This document shows positions 36,269 through 44,635 of a DNA stretch of 64,000 bases, one piece after another (within the stretch, counting starts at the first letter, position 1; each line of letters opens with the position of its first letter). A program made the translations under genes and the position numbers. Below the pieces are notes generated by a model. The model did not search any database and was not told where the DNA came from. It worked only from the letters and a program-made list of their open reading frames with translations. The DNA comes from Terriglobia bacterium (GTDB taxonomy: Bacteria > Acidobacteriota > Terriglobia > Bryobacterales > Bryobacteraceae): NCBI GenBank assembly GCA_010084195.1, contig RGPS01000006.1:1-64000 (forward strand). Reading direction: 5' to 3'.

Positions 36269-36449
36269 CGGTGGGACAACCGACCAAACTGTGTCATCGT
36301 GACACAGGCCCGGGCAACAGCGCTACGCCGGGAAGATTGCAGGCGAGTTACTTCCATTTGGAATCAATTACTTACAGACTACGCAACTTGGCTAGCCATT
36401 TGCTACTGTAGAAGGCGAATCGTTTGAAGTACTTACAACCTGCCCTCTT
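36269..36449. other. Intergenic stretch without a recognised gene
   Basis: No coding frame with family features or a ribosome binding site was found between the NDH-2 relic and the inverted repeat at 36450. The sequence is less GC-rich than the genes around it, consistent with decay. Confidence 0.4.
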
Positions 36450-36549
36450 CTGCAACACGCTGGTGCCAGGGATAGTGAACGTGATTATGGGCTTTCGGGA
36501 GCACATAGTCGAACAAAGCGCCACTATCCCCCATCTGATGGTGTTGCAG
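36450..36549. repeat. Imperfect inverted repeat
   Basis: The arms 36450-36477 and 36522-36549 (28 bases each) share perfect 9-base ends (CTGCAACAC/GTGTTGCAG and GGGATAGTG/CACTATCCC) around a 10-base mismatched centre, with a 44-base spacer. Could be a hairpin RNA or the ends of a small mobile element. No transposase is visible. Confidence 0.5.
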
Positions 36550-36561
36550 TGAGAGGGGTTT

Positions 36562-37440
36562 TTATTTACTGCGACGATAAATGCCGTCAAAGAGCGGCGT
36601 CCACGTCTTACCTTCATCCGCTGAACTCTCCCAGAGCTGACGAATTGTGCCATCTGAATTTGGCGTGAAGCTCATCCGGGTGCGGGTTCCAGGCGGGGCA
36701 GATCCGGGCATACTGGTGAACCGCATGGCTCCGTCTTTGATTTCCCCCTCCAGCTTTGCCAGCTTGCCGGCACTCATCCAGGTCTGCTCCCATTTTCCCG
36801 TAGTCTGATTGAGGACATTCCAGCTCTTGCCAGGCGGCGCGGCCAGAGGCATCCAGTTTTCCAGGATGATGCAGCCATCCGCCAGGCTCTGGATACTGCT
36901 GTGAGCGATTTTGGCTCCGGCTGACTCGACGTCCCATTGGCCCAGCCAGAAATCAAATTGCCGGAAGATGGGCATGGCGATGCAGGGTTTGGAATTGAGT
37001 TCCACGCGGCTTCGGATTGCCACGAACCAGGGTTCGGTACGGAGGGGAGCAAAGGCAGCGTCGGTGTCGAGAATGGTCCCTTGGGCGAAGCGTGCAGTGG
37101 CGGCCTTCTCCATATATTCCTGAGCGTGCTCCAGAACGTGTTCCTCTGCGAATTCCCGCCCGATCAACATCTGGGCAAAGGGGACCTGGAAACCATTCGA
37201 GGCGGCCTTTCCGAGAGCGTCACGGGACTCGGCGTGGCGATACTGCCAGTGGAGACTGCCCGCCAGCCGAAACCAGGAACGGCCATCTGCCGAGTTGGAA
37301 GCGATGGCGTTACGGTACGCAGCTTCGGCCTCCGTCCACTTCGCGGCGGCGAAGAAAGCATCGGCTTCAGGCGTCGGGGACTGGGCAACTGCGAAGGAGG
37401 CGAGAGCAAGGAAACAGACGAGTCGGGTCACGATAACCAA
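36562..37440 (-). CDS. Secreted TPR protein with C-terminal beta-barrel-like domain
   Basis: A 292-residue frame from TTG 37440 (a GTG at 37431 is an alternative). LVCFLALASFAVAQ is the signal peptide, then a TPR-like region (AKWTEAEAAYRNAIASNSAD and WRLAGSLHWQ-type repeats), and from residue ~165 FRQFDFWLGQWDVESAG, the start of a lipocalin-like or DUF1579-type barrel ending TWTPLFDGIYRR. The start codon lies in a perfect hairpin (37422-37452). It follows the RND efflux operon. Confidence 0.7.
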   Translation of the reverse strand: MVIVTRLVCFLALASFAVAQSPTPEADAFFAAAKWTEAEAAYRNAIASNSADGRSWFRLAGSLHWQYRHAESRDALGKAASNGFQVPFAQMLIGREFAEEHVLEHAQEYMEKAATARFAQGTILDTDAAFAPLRTEPWFVAIRSRVELNSKPCIAMPIFRQFDFWLGQWDVESAGAKIAHSSIQSLADGCIILENWMPLAAPPGKSWNVLNQTTGKWEQTWMSAGKLAKLEGEIKDGAMRFTSMPGSAPPGTRTRMSFTPNSDGTIRQLWESSADEGKTWTPLFDGIYRRSK

Positions 37441-37452
37441 GCGTGACCCGAC
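37422..37452 (-). promoter_or_regulatory. Perfect 11-bp hairpin over the start codon region
   Basis: GTCGGGTCACG (37422-37432) and CGTGACCCGAC (37442-37452) are exact complements with a 9-base loop. On the minus strand the loop contains the TTG start and the 3' arm holds the alternative GTG. It may end transcription of the efflux operon, or occlude translation of the following gene. It lacks a clean U-tract. Confidence 0.5.
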
Positions 37453-37466
37453 TTACCCTCTGGCTG

Positions 37467-38558
37467 TCAAGGTTTTTGGGGCAAGCCGGGCATCCGGGTG
37501 CCATCGCGCATTTCATCGGTGGCGCGTCGGACCACCATATCTCCGGCGTGGAGGTCGCCGGCGACTTCGAGGAGATCACCATCGGCCACGCTTTTCTTCA
37601 CATTCACCCATTCGACGCGACCATCTTTGTTGCGGATGACAAACGTCCGCTCAGTAGTAGTCACCACTGCGGTTTTTGGAACGAAAAGCAGGGGGCGGGG
37701 GCGCTTCACCGGCCATTTCACAGCGGGGTACATGCCGGGGGAGAGGGCGGAATCACGATTTTGGACGTCGAGTTCCACCGGCATGGTGCGGGTCTTTGGG
37801 TCGAGAGAATGGGCGTTGCGGGCAACTGTACCGGCGAAGGTTCGCTCCGGATATGCAGGGACGTGGAATTCCACGCGGGTTCCCATCGCAATTCCGGCGA
37901 TGTCTGTTTCGGGGACCGCGACCACCAGGCGGAGTTGAGAGATTTGCTGGATGACGAGCAGGGCGGGGGCGGAGCCGGTGCCGACAAGCGCTCCGGGGTG
38001 GGCCAAACGGTCCGTTACTACGCCATCAAACGGCGCTGATATGTGCAAGTAAGCCTGGAGCTCCTGCTGCGCCTTGACGACGGCTTCCGCAACCAGACCG
38101 GCCTTCTGTTTCGCCTGAATCAGCGCCTGCAGAGAGGCCACATGCTTCTGCGCCTGAATGACTTCGTTACCGGCCACGGCACCCGGGGTTTCGGCAGCCT
38201 TCGCGAGCCGATCTGCCAGGCTTTGGGCTCCGGCCAGTTGAGCCTCTACCTGAAGGCGCTCACTTTCTGCAGCCTGGACCTTCGCCTGGGCCTCGGCCAG
38301 TTGCGCCTTCATTTCGGGCGCGGACAGTTCAGCCAGAAGCTGGCCTTGTTTCACGATACTGCCACGGTCTACGAGGATTTTTTCTACATAGCCCCGAACC
38401 CTGGCATGAATCAGAACGCTTTGCATGGGCTGGAATTCGCCGGGCAGTTCGATGGTTCGCGAACTCAGTTTGGAGACTACGGCAACCATATCCGGAGCTT
38501 GTGCCCATACGGACGTGGCGAGGAAGAAGGCGGTGGCCAGGATCTTATTGGGCTTCAT
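37467..38558 (-). CDS. RND efflux membrane fusion (periplasmic adaptor) protein
   Basis: A 363-residue secreted adaptor with signal KILATAFFLATSVWAQ. VLIHARVRGYVEKILVDRGSIVKQGQLLAELS is the first lipoyl half, a long coiled-coil hairpin (about 95-165) follows, and the second lipoyl half and beta-barrel (ISAPFDGVVTDRLAHPGALVG) complete the layout. It overlaps the RND transporter by 14 bp and connects it to the TolC-type channel. Confidence 0.9.
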   Translation of the reverse strand: MKPNKILATAFFLATSVWAQAPDMVAVVSKLSSRTIELPGEFQPMQSVLIHARVRGYVEKILVDRGSIVKQGQLLAELSAPEMKAQLAEAQAKVQAAESERLQVEAQLAGAQSLADRLAKAAETPGAVAGNEVIQAQKHVASLQALIQAKQKAGLVAEAVVKAQQELQAYLHISAPFDGVVTDRLAHPGALVGTGSAPALLVIQQISQLRLVVAVPETDIAGIAMGTRVEFHVPAYPERTFAGTVARNAHSLDPKTRTMPVELDVQNRDSALSPGMYPAVKWPVKRPRPLLFVPKTAVVTTTERTFVIRNKDGRVEWVNVKKSVADGDLLEVAGDLHAGDMVVRRATDEMRDGTRMPGLPQKP

Positions 38559-41500
38559 AGTATCGGCTTTCCGGATCTCCAGGATTTAACGAGGAAGAGG
38601 TAACAGAGGCCCGCGCCTGCAGGATGGCGTAGATAGCGGGCAGGATGGTGAGGGTCGTAAAAGTAGAAACGAGCAGGCCTCCAATGACGGCACGGCCCAG
38701 AGGTGCCGCTCCTGTTTCGGAGGTACCGAGCGCCATGGGAATCATGCCGAAGATCATAGCCGCTGCGGTCATCAGAATGGCGCGGAGGCGTCCGGAGGCG
38801 CCATCGGCGGCAGACGTGAGGGCGGTGCCACCCTCTTTGCGCGCCTGTTCCGCAAAGGTGACCAGCAGGATGGAGTTGGCCACTGCGATGCCGATCGCCA
38901 TGATGGCCCCCATGAAGGACTGTACGTTCAGAGTGGTGCCGGTGACCAGCAGCATCCCGAGAACGCCGCAGATTACGGAAGGAATGGTCAGGATGATGGC
39001 GACAGCCAGGCGCAGGGACTCAAAGTTGGCAGCCAGCAGCAGGAAAATAACCAGAACGGCCAGCGCCAGACCGGTCCGGAGACCGTCGAGTGTTTGGATG
39101 AGTGGAGGAATCTCGCCACGCAGTTTCACGCTCAGGCCGGTTGGTGGTGCCCCCGCGGCTTTTATGGCGTCCTGTAGTTTGGTGGCAGCTTCGCCGAGCG
39201 TGATGCCGTGGAGGTTGGCAGTCATGCTGACGATGTGCTGGCCGTTGTAGCGTTCAATCAGGCCGGGCATGGTGCCGGGCTTAAAGGTTGCAATGTCGGT
39301 CAGGCGAGGCTGGGATGCGCCGCCCTGCATGACGGGCAGATCGCCGACAGCCTCGACCGTCTGCATCTGATTTTGGGGCAGCTGGACCTGGATCTGGAAG
39401 GCGTTGCCGGAGGCAGGGTCGCGCCAGTAGTTGGGCTGGGTGAAGCGCGATGAGGAAGTGGCCGGGACGACCGAACGTGCGACATCAGCCATGGTGAGCC
39501 CGAACTGGCCAGCGCGTTCACGGTCAATATTGATATCAAGAGTGGGAAAATCGCCGGCCTGCGCGACTTGCAGATCGCGGAGAAAGGGAAGTTTGGCCAT
39601 CTCGGCCTGGACTTTTTTCGCGAAGGCGTAGTCGTCGTTGAGGCTGACACCCTGGACGGCTACCTCGATGGGAGTGGGAGAGCCGAAGCTCATCACCTGG
39701 GAGACGATGTCGGCGGCTTCAAAGGAGATTTTGACGCCAGGAAGCGCGGTGGTCAGTTTCGCACGGAGTTTTTCGCGAAGGGCCTCGCCGTGTTCGGAAC
39801 CCGGCTTCATGGCAATCTGGATGACCGCTTCCTGCGGCCCACTGGTGAACAGGTGGATCAGGTTGACGGGATAGCTGGACGCGACTACGCCGACGAAGTC
39901 ACTGGTCAGCGTGATGTTATTGCTGCCTGCTTCCTGCCGAATCAGGTCGAGGGCCCGGAGGACGATGCGCTCGGTTTCTTCAATGCGGGTCCCCGTTGGG
40001 GCGCGGAGGCGCAGCCGGACCAGCGGGACATTGGAATCCGGGAAGATTTCGGTGCCAAGTTTCGGGAGCAGAACCGTGACGCAGCCGACCGCGGTAACCA
40101 GGTAGATCAACACCAGGGGCCAGCGGAGGCGCAGCGTCACTGCCAGATAACCCTCGTAGGTGGTCCGCAGCCAGCCTTTGGCGGCTTCTTTGTGACCGGG
40201 ACGCATCAGCCAGGTTGTAAAGACCGGCACCAGCGTACTGGAAAGAATAAACGAAGCCATCATGGAAAACCCAACGGCCAGGGCCAGGGGTACGAACAAC
40301 TGGCGCCCCACGCCAACCATGAAGAATGAAGGCACGAAGACGGCCAGCACGCACAACATAGAAAGCAGGCGGGCGGTGGCGGTACGGCGGCAGGCTTCCA
40401 GCACGGCTGCGGCGCGGGAAACACCGGGCACCATCCGGGTATGGATATTCTCGATCTCGACGGTGGCTTCGTCCACCAGAACACCGACGGCGAGCGCCAA
40501 ACCGCCCAGCGTCATGATGTTGAGGGTTTGGCCTGTCGCCCAGAGGGCTACCACCGCAGCCAGCAGCGCGAACGGGATGTTCAGGACGACGATCAAGGCG
40601 GCGCGCCAATCCCGCAGGAAGAGGAGAACCATCAGGCCGGTGAGCGCTGCACCGAGCAGGCCTTCGTTGACCAGGCCCCGAATGGCATTACTCACGTTAG
40701 GGGATTGGTCGAATTCGAGGCGGACATCGACATCCGGCGGGAGAACCTTCTTAAACTCCGGGATGGCGGCCTTCACGGCGTTGATGACGTCGAGGGTACC
40801 GGCGTCAGCCCGTTTGGTCACCGGAATGTAGACGGTGCGCTTGCCATCGACGTGGGCGTAGGCGGTCACAATGTCGGTAGCACTTTCGATGGTGCCGATA
40901 TCGCGAAGATAGACCGTGGTGCCGGAGCCGGGTCGGATGGGCGTACTGAGGAGTTCCGGCAGGTTACCGCCCAGCGCGGCATTGGTGCGGGTGATGCGCG
41001 AAAGCGTGCCCGAAGACATGAGGCCGGAAGGCATCACCAGGGTGGCCTTGTTGACGGCTGAGATGGCCTCATCCGGAGACACGCGATACTGGCGAAGTTT
41101 GTCGGGATTCAGGGTCACGACGATGGTGCGCTGGTTGCCGCCCAGGGGTGGTGGGGCAGAGACACCAGGCAGCGTAGCGAACAGGGGACGAACGCGGTTC
41201 AGCGCGAAATCCTGAAGTTCGCCCTGGGTTCGCGTAGCCGAGTTGAAAACTAATTGCCCGATGGCTACGCTGCCGCCGTCGAAGCGCGTGATGAACGGGG
41301 GCACGGCTCCCGGGGGCATGAAAGCGCGAGCCCGATTGACGTAGCCGACAGTTTCGGCCATCGCCTGGCTCAGGTTTGTCCCCTCATGGAAGACGAGCTT
41401 CATGAGAGCGGCACCCGGGATACTTTTGCTCTCTACATGGTCAATGCCGTTGATGTAGAGGAAATGATACTCGTAGTAGTAAGTGAGGTAGCCCTCCATC

Positions 41501-41673
41501 TGAGCGGGGTCCATGCCGCCGTAGGGCTGGGCCACGTAGATGGCTGGTTCGCCGACCTGCGGGAAGATGTCGACGGGCATGCGCTTTACCGCGAGGATGG
41601 CACAAAGGGCAACGCTGATGAGCGCGACAAGGACGGTGATGGGGCGGGAGAGAGCGGCCAGGACCAGCTTCAT
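38545..41673 (-). CDS. RND efflux transporter, inner membrane
   Basis: A 1042-residue resistance-nodulation-division transporter: AVKRMPVDIFPQVGEPAIYVAQPYGGMDP near the N terminus, then 12 helices, with GLALAVGVLVDEATVEIENI in helix 4 where most relatives have VDDAIV. Large periplasmic porter domains occupy 40-330 and 560-870. The class (hydrophobe or metal) is not clear; the helix 4 acid pattern is atypical of AcrB. Overlaps the TolC-type gene (ATGA) and the adaptor. Confidence 0.92.
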   Translation of the reverse strand: MKLVLAALSRPITVLVALISVALCAILAVKRMPVDIFPQVGEPAIYVAQPYGGMDPAQMEGYLTYYYEYHFLYINGIDHVESKSIPGAALMKLVFHEGTNLSQAMAETVGYVNRARAFMPPGAVPPFITRFDGGSVAIGQLVFNSATRTQGELQDFALNRVRPLFATLPGVSAPPPLGGNQRTIVVTLNPDKLRQYRVSPDEAISAVNKATLVMPSGLMSSGTLSRITRTNAALGGNLPELLSTPIRPGSGTTVYLRDIGTIESATDIVTAYAHVDGKRTVYIPVTKRADAGTLDVINAVKAAIPEFKKVLPPDVDVRLEFDQSPNVSNAIRGLVNEGLLGAALTGLMVLLFLRDWRAALIVVLNIPFALLAAVVALWATGQTLNIMTLGGLALAVGVLVDEATVEIENIHTRMVPGVSRAAAVLEACRRTATARLLSMLCVLAVFVPSFFMVGVGRQLFVPLALAVGFSMMASFILSSTLVPVFTTWLMRPGHKEAAKGWLRTTYEGYLAVTLRLRWPLVLIYLVTAVGCVTVLLPKLGTEIFPDSNVPLVRLRLRAPTGTRIEETERIVLRALDLIRQEAGSNNITLTSDFVGVVASSYPVNLIHLFTSGPQEAVIQIAMKPGSEHGEALREKLRAKLTTALPGVKISFEAADIVSQVMSFGSPTPIEVAVQGVSLNDDYAFAKKVQAEMAKLPFLRDLQVAQAGDFPTLDINIDRERAGQFGLTMADVARSVVPATSSSRFTQPNYWRDPASGNAFQIQVQLPQNQMQTVEAVGDLPVMQGGASQPRLTDIATFKPGTMPGLIERYNGQHIVSMTANLHGITLGEAATKLQDAIKAAGAPPTGLSVKLRGEIPPLIQTLDGLRTGLALAVLVIFLLLAANFESLRLAVAIILTIPSVICGVLGMLLVTGTTLNVQSFMGAIMAIGIAVANSILLVTFAEQARKEGGTALTSAADGASGRLRAILMTAAAMIFGMIPMALGTSETGAAPLGRAVIGGLLVSTFTTLTILPAIYAILQARASVTSSSLNPGDPESRYYEAQ

Positions 41674-43085
41674 TTGGCCACCGTTTCCGCGATAAAGGGC
41701 TGAATGTCACCCGCCGCAGTCGCCACGGCCAACAAGCCGCGCCAGACGCTGAGCTTCGAGAGAGACTCGTCAATTTCCGCCTGAGTCAGCAGGCGCTGCG
41801 CTTCGGCAACTTCACTGAAGTTTCCAAGACCTGCCTGATACCGTGCGGTGGCCTGCTGCACGGCGGTGCGGGCTGCGGCTACCTGAACGGGCAAGTTTGC
41901 GGCGATGCGGCGTGCCCCGCCCAGGTTCGCCACCGCCCGATTCCACTGCGCCCGGAGTTCAAGGGCGAGTTGTTCCGAGCGGGCTTTTTGGGCTCGAATG
42001 GACGCCCCCTGTGCCGCTTCTCTGGCCCGAAGGGAGGGCAGGTCGGCGACAGGGAACGTCATGCTGAACCCGACACCATAGTTCTGCGTATTGGGGGCCA
42101 GGCCATTCAGCCCGCCGAGGCGTCCACCGTTGATTTCGGCACCCGAACCTCTGGCATAGGCCGCGCCCTGCAGGTAAAATTTGGGAAAGTAAGACCGCTC
42201 CAAAACCCGGAGTTGCGCCTGCGCCTGTTCCACGGCGGCTGCCTGTTCCTGCGCTAGAGGATTGGCGGTAGTGCCGGCGAGAGGTGATGCATCGGGGGGC
42301 ACTTGCAACAACTTGCCCGGCTGAAGTGCCAGCTGTCCGGGTTCTCCCCCGGCGAACTGTGCCAGCGTAGCTCTGGCCACATCGGCGGCCTGTTGGGTCT
42401 GAAATAGCTGGGTCCGGGCAGCGGCGAGTTCGGCCTCGGCGCGGGACTGATCGGCCCCCGGCCGCAGTTGCGCGTCCACCTGAGCGGCGATGATTTTGCC
42501 CAGAGCTGCGGCACGGTCAACACCCGCCTGTGCCGCTTTGATGGCCTCTTCCGAAGCGACGAGCGTGAGATAGCTGTCGGCAGTATTCACTGCGACTTCG
42601 AATTGTGCGCGCCGCAGCGAGGCTTCGGACTGCGCCTTTGTCGCATCCGCTACCGCTACATTCGCGTTGCGGAGGCCGAAATCAAAGGGCTCCCACGAGA
42701 CCAGCACGCCAATGCCACTACCCCAGACACTGCCGAAGTTGTTGGTGCCGATCACGGGCCCGGAGATGGAGGGCAGGGTACTTTGGGGCATGATCATGCC
42801 GAAGACGTTGTTGCGGGTACCGCGGTCCACCTGGGCTGTCGCATCCACTTTGGGAAGGTAGGCGGTTCGGGCGAGGCGAATACTTGCACTTGCTGCATTG
42901 ATCTGTTCCTGGGAAACCCGAATCGCCGGGTAGTTGTGGAGAGCCTGGTCGACCGCCCGAGACAGCGTTAACGGTTGTTGCGCCAGGGCCGGCATGGCGA
43001 CCCAAATAATCATGAAGTACATCACAGCTTGTGGCAGAAGTGCCGGGACCCGTGCGACGACCCACGGGATGGAGTTTACGGGCAC
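41670..43085 (-). CDS. TolC-family outer membrane efflux protein
   Basis: The GTG at 43085 (GAGG seven bases upstream) gives a signal peptide with positive charge ending AMPALAQ, so it is chosen over ATG 43022. TLSRAVDQALHNYPAIRVSQEQI is the first TolC repeat, and APNTQNYGVGFSMTFPVADLPSLRAREAAQG the second, with a coiled-coil core. It is the first gene of the RND operon; order TolC-RND-adaptor on the minus strand. Confidence 0.9.
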   Translation of the reverse strand: MPVNSIPWVVARVPALLPQAVMYFMIIWVAMPALAQQPLTLSRAVDQALHNYPAIRVSQEQINAASASIRLARTAYLPKVDATAQVDRGTRNNVFGMIMPQSTLPSISGPVIGTNNFGSVWGSGIGVLVSWEPFDFGLRNANVAVADATKAQSEASLRRAQFEVAVNTADSYLTLVASEEAIKAAQAGVDRAAALGKIIAAQVDAQLRPGADQSRAEAELAAARTQLFQTQQAADVARATLAQFAGGEPGQLALQPGKLLQVPPDASPLAGTTANPLAQEQAAAVEQAQAQLRVLERSYFPKFYLQGAAYARGSGAEINGGRLGGLNGLAPNTQNYGVGFSMTFPVADLPSLRAREAAQGASIRAQKARSEQLALELRAQWNRAVANLGGARRIAANLPVQVAAARTAVQQATARYQAGLGNFSEVAEAQRLLTQAEIDESLSKLSVWRGLLAVATAAGDIQPFIAETVAK

Positions 43086-43167
43086 GCCGACACCTCGTCC
43101 CTCGGGTTGCGACGGCAGGGCACCGTGGCGCTCGCAACACGACCCACGCCGCTTTTGGCACAGACTA

Positions 43168-44175
43168 TTAAGCACAGATTTGTGCCGCCACACGGCTGAT
43201 GGTTTCCGGAGCCAGCAGAATCCCGTTGCGGTAATGGCCGTAGGCCGCCCAGACACTACTTTCACCCAACTGCCCGACAAAAGGCATCTCGCCCTCCACC
43301 CAGGGGCGGAACCCATTCCAGCGTTCTGTGGGAACTTGACCCGCAAGCGTCGGCAATAGTTCGCCCGCACAGGCCTGCAGGGAGGCAACAGCAGCTTCAT
43401 CCAGGGTCCGGTCAAAACCGACGTGTTCTTTCGTGGCTCCTGCCAGCAGAACTCCCGAGCGGCGCTGTAACAGGTAGGTGGAACGGTGCCGGAGGATAGG
43501 CTCGATCAGCCCAGGACGCAAGTGCCAGGCTACCAGGTGGCCGCGCACCGGAACCACGGGGGGAAAGTTGCCGGGGAGCCCAGCCAGGAGTTGCGAACTC
43601 CAGGCGCCTGCCGTAACCAGCGTCAGGCTTCCGTCGTGGACGCCCCCGGCAGTCCAGACCCTTCCATCAGCAGAGATCTTTGTTACCTGTTCGTCTTCGA
43701 GGAGGCTCACACCGCGTCGCTGGCAGGCTCGCCGCAGCGCACGCGTCAAGTCACGGGGATCAACCATGGCGTCATCGGGAAAGAACCGCGCTGGCCGACC
43801 TTCGTGGATGCAGGCTTCAGAAGGGATCCCGCAGGTCGCCTGAGCCGCAGTCCGAACTTCCAGCGCGCAGGCTTCTTCCTCGGAATACGCAACCTCAATA
43901 GCACCAGAACGGCGGAAGTCGATGGTGACGCCGGACTCCTCTTCGAGTTCCCGGATGAAGCCGCCGTACATGTCGAGGCTGCGAAGTGCGAGAGTGGCCA
44001 GCGCGGAGGGTCCGAAGAACTCCCCCCCGGGGGCCAGCATACCGGCCGCAGCCCAGCTGGCCTCGCGTCCGGCGTCGCGGGCATCAATCGCCAGAACATT
44101 CACGCCCCGCTGCGCCAAACGCCAAGCGCAACCGAGGCCGATGATGCCTGCGCCAACAATGTTGATGCGTTCCAC
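43168..44175 (-). CDS. thiO: Glycine oxidase, thiamine thiazole synthesis
   Basis: A 335-residue FAD protein starting at GTG 44175 (VERINIVGAGIIGLGCAWRLA) with the Rossmann FAD loop GAGIIGLG, SWAAAGMLAPG and the C-terminal VWAAYGHYRNGILLAPETI of glycine oxidases. The frame is open further to 44271, but this part is the RNase P RNA gene, so the later start is chosen. It forms iminoglycine for the thiazole ring of thiamine. No other thi genes are near. Confidence 0.88.
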   Translation of the reverse strand: MERINIVGAGIIGLGCAWRLAQRGVNVLAIDARDAGREASWAAAGMLAPGGEFFGPSALATLALRSLDMYGGFIRELEEESGVTIDFRRSGAIEVAYSEEEACALEVRTAAQATCGIPSEACIHEGRPARFFPDDAMVDPRDLTRALRRACQRRGVSLLEDEQVTKISADGRVWTAGGVHDGSLTLVTAGAWSSQLLAGLPGNFPPVVPVRGHLVAWHLRPGLIEPILRHRSTYLLQRRSGVLLAGATKEHVGFDRTLDEAAVASLQACAGELLPTLAGQVPTERWNGFRPWVEGEMPFVGQLGESSVWAAYGHYRNGILLAPETISRVAAQICA

Positions 44176-44190
44176 TACTCTTAAGATTAC

Positions 44191-44602
44191 GGCAGACGCC
44201 GGATTATAAGCCGGTTTCTGTACTCCTGTCCCCTTGCGGGAACAAAAGCGATAGCCATTCATCCAGGCCACACATTACTATGTGGCTCCAGCGACCTACC
44301 CGGAAGTATGACGGAGCGAGCCGCTCCTCCTCCCCTATTTGGTCTTGCTCCGCGTGGGGTTTGCCCTGCCAGCCGAATTACTCCGACCGCGGTGCGCTTT
44401 TACCGCACCATTTCACCCTTACCTCCGAACCCTTACGAATCCGGCGGCGGTATATTTTCTGTGGCACTTTCCGTAAAGACCCCTTATGAGAGGTCCCCCC
44501 CGGTCGTTAACCGGCACGCTGCTCTGCGGAGACCGGACTTTCCTCTCGCCCCCACTCTGTCGAAACAGAGTCAGGCCAGCGGCTATCCATCCGACGCCTG
44601 CC
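44191..44602 (-). ncRNA. rnpB: RNase P RNA, bacterial type A
   Basis: The minus strand carries the conserved 5' core GGGCGAGAGGAAAGTCCGG, GGGCAAACCCCAC, and the 3' ACAGAAACCGGCTTAT. Ends are set by P1: GGCAGGCGTCGGAT at the 5' end pairs over 14 bp (some G-U) with ATCCGGCGTCTGCC at the 3' end. About 412 nt, as in other bacteria. It lies just upstream of thiO on the same strand. Confidence 0.95.
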
Positions 44603-44635
44603 AACTTCAGTGTTACATGTGCTAGCCTCTCCCCC

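Noticed and set aside
44176-44271. Longer thiO N terminus
   Set aside because: This part is the RNase P RNA 3' end; the FAD loop starts from GTG 44175.
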